DNA from: an uncultured Eubacteriales bacterium
Lineage (GTDB): Bacteria > Bacillota > Clostridia > Oscillospirales > CAG-272
Length of the DNA: 6,709 bases
Direction: 5' to 3'
NCBI GenBank assembly: GCA_949878535.1
Contig: CATLAS010000046.1
Coordinates: forward strand, 1 to 6,709
Position 1 is the first letter of the stretch. Each line of letters starts with the position of its first letter. The position numbers and the translations under genes are program-made. Below are positions 1-5,626 of the stretch, piece after piece. Below the pieces are notes generated by a model that did not search any database, was not told the DNA's origin, and was given only the letters and a program-made list of their open reading frames with translations.

Positions 1-527
1 ATAGGAACCTGGGTTGCAGTATACACCGGGTACTGCAGCATTTCAGCCACTTCATATCCAGTATATACAGATGCCCCTACCATGTCGGTATATCCCCGGC
101 GGATAAGCCCTTTCATATGCTTTGCAGTTATTTTCCCATTTTTATACAGATTTGTAGGATGGTGAAGCATAATGCAGTTTACCTTGGAAACACCAAGCTT
201 TTCCAAGGATGTCTCTACACTCTCTACAATAAAAGCTTCAATTTCGCGGTCATCGTCCAAATCAAACCGGGGAACTTTTGTAGTAAGAAAAGGGAGTTCG
301 CCGGGATGCTCCTTAAAAAACGCACCCAGTACATCTTCTGCATTCCCATATGCCCGCGCAGTATCCAAGCTTGTAACGCCTTTGTCAAGAGCGGCGCGGA
401 GCATGGAAAAGCTTTGCTGCAAATCGGGCTGACCACCATTATTGGCTATGCCGTAATTCATGCCAAGCTGAACGGTGCCCAGAGACATGCCGGATATTTT
501 CCTTCCTGCAACTTCTGTATATCTCAT
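1..527 (-). CDS. Aldo/keto reductase, C-terminus cut by window edge
   Basis: The open frame from ATG 527 runs without a stop to the left edge, giving 175 complete codons of an AKR-superfamily NAD(P)H oxidoreductase (usual length about 280-330). Seen: MRYTEVAGRKISGMSLGT (1-18, the typical AKR N-terminal strands), LGMNYGIAN (21-29), SLDTARAYGNAEDVLG (53-68; Asp55 and Tyr60 of the catalytic tetrad), LTTKVP (81-86; Lys84), a helix with ETSLEKLGVSKVNCIMLHHP (105-124; His122 the tetrad histidine) and a GASVYT strand (151-156). All four tetrad residues are present. The start lies two bases after the aldolase stop TAG, with only a weak AGGG next to it, so re-initiation by ribosomes from the aldolase is likely. 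The missing part holds the rest of the barrel and most of the NADPH-binding site. It probably reduces an aldehyde or ketone made in the pathway; the substrate is unknown. Confidence 0.92.
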   Translation of the reverse strand, partial: MRYTEVAGRKISGMSLGTVQLGMNYGIANNGGQPDLQQSFSMLRAALDKGVTSLDTARAYGNAEDVLGAFFKEHPGELPFLTTKVPRFDLDDDREIEAFIVESVETSLEKLGVSKVNCIMLHHPTNLYKNGKITAKHMKGLIRRGYTDMVGASVYTGYEVAEMLQYPVYTATQVP

Positions 528-529
528 CC

Positions 530-1315
530 CTATATAATCCGCCTTCCGCTTATATTTCGGGTAATATTCTGGTAATACTGGGAAAGACCGACTACATCCG
601 CTCCACAGGACAGGAAAGTGTATCCCATCTCCACATAATCATCAAAGGTTGCAGGACCGCACACCGTTCCCGCCCATTTACCATGCTTGCGGGCACAGGC
701 GGCAATTTTTCTGCGAGCATCCTCAATTTCGGGAAGATCCGTTTCGTAAGGCCGGCCAATACCTTGACTGAAATCTGCTGGACCAAAGAAAACCATGTCA
801 ATACCAGGAAGAGCACAAATTTCCTCCAATTCTGCCATAGGCTCCGGATCCTCGATCTGGATAATCACAAACCGTTCTTCATTTGCCTGTTTGATATAGT
901 CGGCTTCACTGACAAGGCAGTATTTTCCGTCAGCGTTTCCTCCATCAATAGGCCTGCGGCCAATAGGATGAAATTTTGTGTAGTATACGATCTGTTTTGC
1001 CTCATCAAGACTCATTACATGAGGGATCATGATCCCCGTAGAATCGCCTTCCAAAGGGCGAACCAAATCGCTGTAACAGCCCTTGCTGACCCGGGTCAGC
1101 ACATCTGTATCATAGTTTTTTGCTGTACGAACCGCATTTTCAATAAAGGAATAATCTGTTGGGATATGCTCCATATCCACCCACACGCAGTCAAACCCAC
1201 ACATGGAGGCAATTTCCACATCCCGCAAATCGCTCAGGTTTATTTTCACACATGTTGCCACGTTTCCAGCCCGCATACGGCGCAGAACGCGGCTTGGACG
1301 CATATTGTATTCCAT
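530..1315 (-). CDS. HpcH/HpaI-family class II aldolase
   Basis: A 261-residue protein of the HpcH/HpaI aldolase/citrate lyase family. Characterised members cleave 2-keto-3-deoxy or 4-hydroxy-2-keto acids to pyruvate plus an aldehyde, using a divalent metal. Seen: WVDMEH (45-50; His50 matches HpaI His45), Arg75 (HpaI Arg70), GIMIPHV (94-100), the glycine/arginine segment FHPIGRRPIDGG (115-126), IIQIED (151-156; Glu155 a metal ligand) and FFGPADFS (176-183; Asp181 a metal ligand). All expected catalytic and metal residues are present at near-standard spacing, so activity is likely. Length is normal for the family. Start ATG 1315 is used; ATG 1303, four codons later, is a plausible alternative with a GGA upstream, and ribosome signals are weak for both. 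The stop TAG is followed after two bases by the AKR start, indicating translational coupling. It probably performs the carbon-carbon cleavage of the pathway; the substrate is unknown. Confidence 0.93.
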   Translation of the reverse strand: MEYNMRPSRVLRRMRAGNVATCVKINLSDLRDVEIASMCGFDCVWVDMEHIPTDYSFIENAVRTAKNYDTDVLTRVSKGCYSDLVRPLEGDSTGIMIPHVMSLDEAKQIVYYTKFHPIGRRPIDGGNADGKYCLVSEADYIKQANEERFVIIQIEDPEPMAELEEICALPGIDMVFFGPADFSQGIGRPYETDLPEIEDARRKIAACARKHGKWAGTVCGPATFDDYVEMGYTFLSCGADVVGLSQYYQNITRNISGRRII

Positions 1316-1354
1316 ACTGTCACCAAAACTTTCCTTATTCGTTTCAAATCGGTC

Positions 1355-1374
1355 TATAACCGCAAAGTATAACC
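1355..1374. repeat. Short direct repeat in the SDR-aldolase gap
   Basis: TATAACC occurs at 1355-1361 and again at 1368-1374, 13 bases apart start to start (GGTTATA on the coding strand). It lies in the 72-base gap between the SDR stop and the aldolase start, the longest gap in the window. A small CGGT/ACCG inverted pair overlaps it (1350-1362). An operator or a weak internal promoter is possible, but a 7-base match in AT-rich DNA may be chance. Confidence 0.25.
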
Positions 1375-1387
1375 TGTAATATATTGC

Positions 1388-2185
1388 TTATCTTGCCGTG
1401 TACCCGCCATCCACATTGATACTGGTACCTGTTATATAAGCAGACGCATCGGAAGCAAGGAAAACAAGAACACCCTGAATATCCGACTCATTCGCCATTC
1501 TGCCCAGATACGTCATTTTTGCATAGCGTTCCAGAAATTCTGCTGGCTGATTATTGAAAAGTCCGCCCAAATTCAGGCAATTCACACGCACGCCGGACTT
1601 TCCGTATCGACCTGCTAAAAAGCGGGTCAGGTTGAGCATACCGCCCTTGTGGTAGAAATAATCCGGTGCATCGATTGCATCCATTTCAGGATTATCCTCA
1701 TACAAATACGGGTTTGAGCCGCAAATTCCCATATAGGAACCGATATTGATAATGCTTCCGCCACCGTTTTTCTCCATTTGATTTCCAAACGCACGGGAAA
1801 TCAGAAACAGTCCGGTTGCATTTACCTCCATGGACTTTGCAAAGTCGGCAGCCGGTCCTTCATAATCATGCATGGGACGCAGAACAGAGTTATTTACCAA
1901 TATATCCACCTTGCCGTCTCTTGCAGTCATGCGTTCCAGCAATCCGTTGATACTTGATTCATCTGCCTGATCATACTGATCCGCATACACCTTATCGTAT
2001 CCAGCTGCGTTCAGGGAATCTGTAAATTCCCTGCATTTATCCACACCGCGAGAGGCGCAGCAAACGGTTGCACCTGCATCCGCCAGCGCAATTACCATCT
2101 GCTTGCCGTAATATCCGCTGCCCCCGGTAACCAAGGCAACTTTACCGTCCAACCGAAACCGATCAATAATATTCGCCTGTTTCAT
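1388..2185 (-). CDS. Short-chain dehydrogenase/reductase (SDR)
   Basis: A 265-residue classical SDR, a cytosolic NAD(P)-dependent oxidoreductase of alcohols, sugars or sugar acids. Seen: TGGSGYYG (20-27, Rossmann dinucleotide loop), NNS (98-100, NNAG equivalent), Asn122, Ser150, Tyr176 and Lys180 (YFYHK, the YxxxK motif), and TGTSINVDGGY (252-262), the typical SDR C-terminus. The spacing from catalytic Ser150 to Tyr176 is 26 residues rather than the common 12-13, because of a loop rich in acidic residues (YLYEDNPEMDAIDAPD). A similar long loop is recalled from PtmA-like SDRs of surface-sugar pathways. Start: three in-frame ATGs lie close together (2197, 2191, 2185); the third has GGAG six bases upstream and is chosen, and the first would add four residues. 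It lies 55 bases after the ceramidase-like gene. The role is probably oxidation or reduction of the pathway sugar; direction and substrate are unknown. Confidence 0.92.
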   Translation of the reverse strand: MKQANIIDRFRLDGKVALVTGGSGYYGKQMVIALADAGATVCCASRGVDKCREFTDSLNAAGYDKVYADQYDQADESSINGLLERMTARDGKVDILVNNSVLRPMHDYEGPAADFAKSMEVNATGLFLISRAFGNQMEKNGGGSIINIGSYMGICGSNPYLYEDNPEMDAIDAPDYFYHKGGMLNLTRFLAGRYGKSGVRVNCLNLGGLFNNQPAEFLERYAKMTYLGRMANESDIQGVLVFLASDASAYITGTSINVDGGYTAR

Positions 2186-2191
2186 AAGCAT

Positions 2192-2195
2192 CTCC
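2192..2195 (-). promoter_or_regulatory. Ribosome binding site deciding the SDR start
   Basis: GGAG on the minus strand, six bases before the ATG at 2185. It overlaps the codons between the alternative upstream ATGs (2197 and 2191), which lack an equally good site. It therefore favours the shorter 265-residue product. Confidence 0.55.
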
Positions 2196-2220
2196 ATTCT
2201 CGATCATCCGATGACCGAAT
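2196..2220. repeat. Imperfect dyad in the gap before the SDR gene
   Basis: TCGATCATCCGATGACCGA (2200-2218) is an imperfect inverted repeat: TCG/CGA outer arms, one mismatched pair, TCAT/ATGA inner arms and a CCG centre, with weak extension to both sides. It sits in the leader of the SDR gene. It could be a small mRNA hairpin or a protein-binding site, or chance; there is no T-tract to make it a terminator. Confidence 0.3.
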
Positions 2221-2240
2221 CATTATGAAAAAATTCTATT

Positions 2241-3506
2241 TTAAAACAAACTTTTGATTCCGTCCACAATCGCTTTGCCTGCTTCTCCGGTAAAAATAGA
2301 TGTGCCAACCTCATAACCACCCTCTGCAATCGCTTCCGGTGTAAATACATAGCCCGGCAGTGTGCCATTGGTCACTTCAAACACAAAGGTTTTTTCACAA
2401 GGAGACGCTGCCTTCAATTCCAAGCCGTACTCAACAAAGATTTCTCCCTGGAGTCCGCAGATGAGCGTATCACCCAGGCGGAGCGTCATAATCTCGCAAG
2501 GCAGTTCTGCGTCCCGAACGTCGCTGTTTTCAGACATTTCTGCGTAATAGAATTCGTTTTCAGCACCGAACATGGCAAGCTCACAGTTGCGTTTTTCAAT
2601 ATAATTGTCATCCGGCATTTCGGCAAAAGCCTTCCGCGCCCGCTCCATTTCAGCACGCGCTTCTTCCACAGGCGGGAAGCTGCGCACCGGCAAATCCAGT
2701 TCTTTGTTTTTAAATACTATGTCGATATCCTGCGTATACTCCAGCTTTTCCACTGTATGATACACTTCTACACCAAGGGTTGTGCCAGCCCGGGCTGCTT
2801 CTTCAAAATCCTGACCAGTGCGGAAATACCGGGAGGACTGATTTCCGCTGGTTCCCTGAGCAAACATAAATACTGCATCGGGATATGCATAATGGATATA
2901 TCTGCGGATATATCCGGGATAGTCGGCAGTTACATATAAATTTTCCGCATGCAGATAGGTTGGATGAAGGGCATAATTAAGAAGCACACCGCGCACGGTA
3001 TCCTGCATGTCTTTCACAGCAATAACATTTACACTGGGATCCTGCAAACCGTCTTTGGCACGACGGTTTCCGCCGATTCCCTGCTCGCCGCCGCAATGTC
3101 CGATTCCCGTTCCGATTTTCGCTTCAAAGGTATTTGCAATCGCTTCACGAATGCAGTTCTCTACTTTTGGAAGCAGTTCTGCAATATAACGCTCATCGTC
3201 AAAACATCCTTCTGCAATTTCAGAAGCAAGCGGTGTGGATGACCAGGGACCGGAATGGGTGTGGGACGTTGTAAACATGATGTTCTTACCGATTTTTTCA
3301 CGGATCTGCCGGCAATATTTCTTACCAAAAAACAAAAGATCCAGTGTTACCATCACAATTTCGTCTTTGCCGTTATTCAAATACAGCGCTGCGCAATACA
3401 GCGGGTCATGTATTCCAATGTTCGGACGGGGACAATGGGGGTATCCCGCCATAGGAATCCCCGGTTTCGGAGAAATATCAACCAGTGCAATACCTGCTTT
3501 CAGCAT
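2241..3506 (-). CDS. Neutral/alkaline ceramidase-like hydrolase, short and without signal peptide
   Basis: A 421-residue protein related to the N-terminal catalytic domain of neutral/alkaline non-lysosomal ceramidases, which are zinc amidases cleaving N-acyl bonds. Seen: ISPKPGIPMAGY (11-22) near the N-terminus, GIHDPLYCAAL (31-41), TSHTHSGP (80-87; His82 and His84 in the zinc/catalytic motif), HPT (181-183; His181 a probable zinc ligand), TADYPG (193-198), QGTSGNQ (217-223), QGEIFVEYG (353-361; Glu355 a probable zinc ligand) and NGTLPGYVFTPEA (380-392). True secreted ceramidases are about 640-700 residues, with a signal peptide and a C-terminal Ig-like domain; both are absent, so it should act in the cytosol. 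TTG at 3509 is the alternative start and is slightly better spaced from the ribosome site AAAGGAA (3517-3523); ATG 3506 is preferred by codon. The gene neighbourhood suggests an N-acyl sugar or similar small amide as substrate, not ceramide. Family high, substrate unknown. Confidence 0.88.
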   Translation of the reverse strand: MLKAGIALVDISPKPGIPMAGYPHCPRPNIGIHDPLYCAALYLNNGKDEIVMVTLDLLFFGKKYCRQIREKIGKNIMFTTSHTHSGPWSSTPLASEIAEGCFDDERYIAELLPKVENCIREAIANTFEAKIGTGIGHCGGEQGIGGNRRAKDGLQDPSVNVIAVKDMQDTVRGVLLNYALHPTYLHAENLYVTADYPGYIRRYIHYAYPDAVFMFAQGTSGNQSSRYFRTGQDFEEAARAGTTLGVEVYHTVEKLEYTQDIDIVFKNKELDLPVRSFPPVEEARAEMERARKAFAEMPDDNYIEKRNCELAMFGAENEFYYAEMSENSDVRDAELPCEIMTLRLGDTLICGLQGEIFVEYGLELKAASPCEKTFVFEVTNGTLPGYVFTPEAIAEGGYEVGTSIFTGEAGKAIVDGIKSLF

Positions 3507-3551
3507 CAAAAAATCATTCCTTTCCCCGGCGTTCAGCCGTTCTGTATCATT

Positions 3552-4640
3552 TTATGCTTTATAAACTCGCTTTACAGTAAAATCCTTTGTGAGCGCAACA
3601 ATATCCGCCCGTTTGCCCTGCTCCAGAGAGCCTGTCTCACCATATATTCCAAGTAATTTTGCAGCGTTGCCCGCCGTCACCATTGCAATTTCTGAAAGAG
3701 AAAATCCGGCAGCATAGAAGTTTTTTGCAACCTGATCCATCGTCAGCTTACTGCCATTCAGTTCTCCATCTTCAAAATTCACATCGCCCGTACTGCCGGG
3801 ACCGCCGCATGCATCGGTAATTCCAATAATGCGAGACGCGCCAACCAGTTTTTTTGTTAGCTGTAACATTTCCCTGCGCACATGAACCCCCATGGAATCA
3901 CAAATAATTTCATAATACAAATCATCACAAAGGAGCGCCGCGGCATTGAAATCTGTTTCAATCGTGCCATCCCATCTGGTGGGTGAGATACTGGAGCCGG
4001 TAGCGTCAAACAAATGGGTCACACACCGGGCGCCCCTGTCAGCTGCACGTCGAACCGCTTCCGGCGATGCTTCGCTGTGTCCAATGGAGCCCACAATCCC
4101 CAGCCGAAGAAGATCCGTAAGGAACTGGTCGGTTCCCTCTACCTCGGGAGCAAAAGTCGCATGACGCACAATTCCTGTCTCCAACAGAGGTATATATTCC
4201 TTTGGATCCGCAAACAAAGGTTTATCGGAAGGCTTAGCCCCGTAACGTGGATTCAGATACGGCCCTTCCAGATGAACGCCCAAAATGCTGGGCGAATCCT
4301 TCATTGCTGCTTTCACTTTTTCCTGCGCCTCCAGAATACCTTCTCTTCCAAGGTCCCGATATAATGTGCAGCAAAGCCCTGTTGTACCGCGTTTTAGATG
4401 ATACTCCGCCACGGCACGGGGATCCTCATGGCACCACACTTCTCCGCCGGCATGACAGTGAATGTCAATAAATCCGGGAAGGAGAACGCATCCGGTCAAA
4501 TCTTCCACTTCACCCGATATGGGGGCATGCTCCCTTGCCCCTGCATATAAAATCGTTCCGTTTTCCACAGCGACTGCACCGCTTTCAATGATGCAGCCGT
4601 CTGTGACAACAGTTCCGTACAAGGTATATGTATCTTTCAT
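3552..4640 (-). CDS. NagA-like amidohydrolase (N-acetylglucosamine-6-phosphate deacetylase family)
   Basis: Predicted cytosolic metal-dependent deacylase of the amidohydrolase superfamily, 362 residues, close to the usual NagA length. Known NagA enzymes remove acetate from GlcNAc-6-phosphate. Seen here: PGFIDIHCH (55-63, the HxH metal site), GVHLEGPYLNP (121-131, metal ligand Glu125), SIGHSEA (185-191, His188), THLFDA (208-213, His209), DSMGVHV (248-254, His253), ITDACGG (274-280, catalytic Asp276) and SLEQGKRADIVAL (338-350). Pocket changes: the usual HLFNAM is HLFDAT (Asn to Asp212), and GAH after the EGP motif is GAK (Lys136). Arg222 may replace the phosphate-contacting Arg227 of E. coli NagA. 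The start is ATG 4640, because family homology begins there; an upstream ATG at 4709 would only overlap the previous gene. There is no strong ribosome site, so coupling to the NagB-like gene is likely. It probably deacylates an amino-sugar phosphate, not necessarily GlcNAc6P. Confidence 0.9.
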   Translation of the reverse strand: MKDTYTLYGTVVTDGCIIESGAVAVENGTILYAGAREHAPISGEVEDLTGCVLLPGFIDIHCHAGGEVWCHEDPRAVAEYHLKRGTTGLCCTLYRDLGREGILEAQEKVKAAMKDSPSILGVHLEGPYLNPRYGAKPSDKPLFADPKEYIPLLETGIVRHATFAPEVEGTDQFLTDLLRLGIVGSIGHSEASPEAVRRAADRGARCVTHLFDATGSSISPTRWDGTIETDFNAAALLCDDLYYEIICDSMGVHVRREMLQLTKKLVGASRIIGITDACGGPGSTGDVNFEDGELNGSKLTMDQVAKNFYAAGFSLSEIAMVTAGNAAKLLGIYGETGSLEQGKRADIVALTKDFTVKRVYKA

Positions 4641-4647
4641 TTTCAAA

Positions 4648-5580
4648 TCAATATCCAATAGTTTCCCAGCACTCAAACGGCTGTGCAATAGCTTCGGAAA
4701 CGTATACATCAGTATCCATAAGCTGAAGCATAGAAGAAGGCACCAGCGGCGTTACTTCCCCGTAGAGCACCAGACGGGACGTCATCCGCAGCCAGGAAGA
4801 CATGGTTCCCAGTGTTGTCAAATCGTGCATTTCAAAACGGTTTTTGGAATTTTTCACATCCAGAGGTCCAATGGTTGCAGCCTTCGGCGGTACGTTGGCT
4901 ATATCACCGGAACAGCCAAAGCATCCATGGAGAGAATTCTGTAAAATTGTCATGGGATGGAGCGTTACGATTCTTGCCTCCATATTCAAATATTCTTCAA
5001 TAGGAGGACATCCGAATTCAGGTGTGCAGGGATCAATAAAGGCAATATGTCCTGTCCAGCCAGGCCCGGAATAGCAAACATCCGCACCACCGTCCCCGCA
5101 GTCGCTGATCATTTTGGAATAGTCGTTGATATTTTCATTTGTGAAATAGTGGAACTGCTCCAGCGGCATACGCAGATCTTCCCGAATTTTACCATAAAAA
5201 TATTTCATATTGCTGTGTGCAAAACCTGCAGGATAATCCAAAGGCGCAATATTGCCGTCCTGATCCGCCCATTCATCCATACAGAAAATGTGAACATTCC
5301 GGCAGTTTACATTCAGTCGGTTGATTGCTTCAGCAACCGCCAGATAGGTCAGCGGGCAGGGATTGGGGCAAATCATAACCAGCTTTTCATCCAGCAAATC
5401 GGAACGCACCATACGTGCAACCATGTCTCCGACCCATATTCCGCCTACATCGGGTACAACGTGAATCCGGAAATTTGGATTCGGATGCTTTTCCATATCC
5501 TCACGTTTGATATTGCGGCACTTTTCCAAAATTTCCTTGTTTCTGTACGGCACATACGGAGCCGGCTCAAAATTAAACAT
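4648..5580 (-). CDS. Diverged NagB-fold sugar isomerase/deaminase-like protein
   Basis: A 310-residue protein of the glucosamine-6-phosphate deaminase/6-phosphogluconolactonase fold. Recognisable marks are MDEW (101-104; NagB has MDEY, with the catalytic base Asp72), GHIAF (177-181; His178 matches NagB His143), ARIVTL (202-207) and PKAATIG (232-238). It is about 40 residues longer than E. coli NagB, with some 30 extra residues before MDEW and about 10 between GHIAF and ARIVTL. Several NagB functional residues have changed: Asp141 becomes Thr176, Glu148 becomes Asp183, Lys160 becomes Val205, and the GG(S/T)P phosphate loop is replaced by PNPCP (72-76). Ordinary GlcN6P deaminase activity is therefore doubtful, and a related isomerase, deaminase or lactonase on another substrate is more likely. 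The start is ATG with a strong AAGGAGA 8 bases upstream. The stop is 7 bases before the NagA-like gene, so the two are probably co-translated. Confidence 0.85.
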   Translation of the reverse strand: MFNFEPAPYVPYRNKEILEKCRNIKREDMEKHPNPNFRIHVVPDVGGIWVGDMVARMVRSDLLDEKLVMICPNPCPLTYLAVAEAINRLNVNCRNVHIFCMDEWADQDGNIAPLDYPAGFAHSNMKYFYGKIREDLRMPLEQFHYFTNENINDYSKMISDCGDGGADVCYSGPGWTGHIAFIDPCTPEFGCPPIEEYLNMEARIVTLHPMTILQNSLHGCFGCSGDIANVPPKAATIGPLDVKNSKNRFEMHDLTTLGTMSSWLRMTSRLVLYGEVTPLVPSSMLQLMDTDVYVSEAIAQPFECWETIGY

Positions 5581-5588
5581 GTGTTGTT

Positions 5589-5595
5589 TCTCCTT
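5589..5595 (-). promoter_or_regulatory. Ribosome binding site of the NagB-like gene
   Basis: AAGGAGA on the minus strand, 8 bases before the ATG at 5580. It is the strongest Shine-Dalgarno sequence in the window and fixes this start. It lies in an AT-rich 46-base gap after the kinase stop; no promoter or terminator is evident there. Confidence 0.85.
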
Positions 5596-5626
5596 AAAAT
5601 AAAATTATATTCAAATTATTCTGTGC

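Noticed and set aside
224..439. Short minus-strand open frame (71 residues)
   Set aside because: It is an alternative frame inside the AKR with no family features.
117..575. Open frame on the + strand at the left end (152 residues)
   Set aside because: It is antisense to the AKR, whose minus-strand frame carries all four catalytic residues.
683..1372. Long open frame on the + strand (229 residues)
   Set aside because: It lies antisense to the aldolase, whose catalytic motifs are complete. Its translation is Cys/His-rich with no recognisable domain, as expected of a shadow frame.
3506..3517. Mini-frame ATG-ATT-TTT-TGA overlapping the ceramidase-like start
   Set aside because: Its ATG directly abuts the AAAGGA sequence, leaving no spacing for ribosome binding. 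It is most likely chance.
3527..3539. CGGC/GCCG hairpin after the NagA-like gene
   Set aside because: There are only four base pairs with a five-base loop and no T-tract. It is too weak to call a terminator.
4641..4709. N-terminal extension of the NagA-like protein to an ATG at 4709
   Set aside because: It would overlap the NagB-like gene by about 60 bases, and the extra residues show no homology. The family-like N-terminus begins at 4640.
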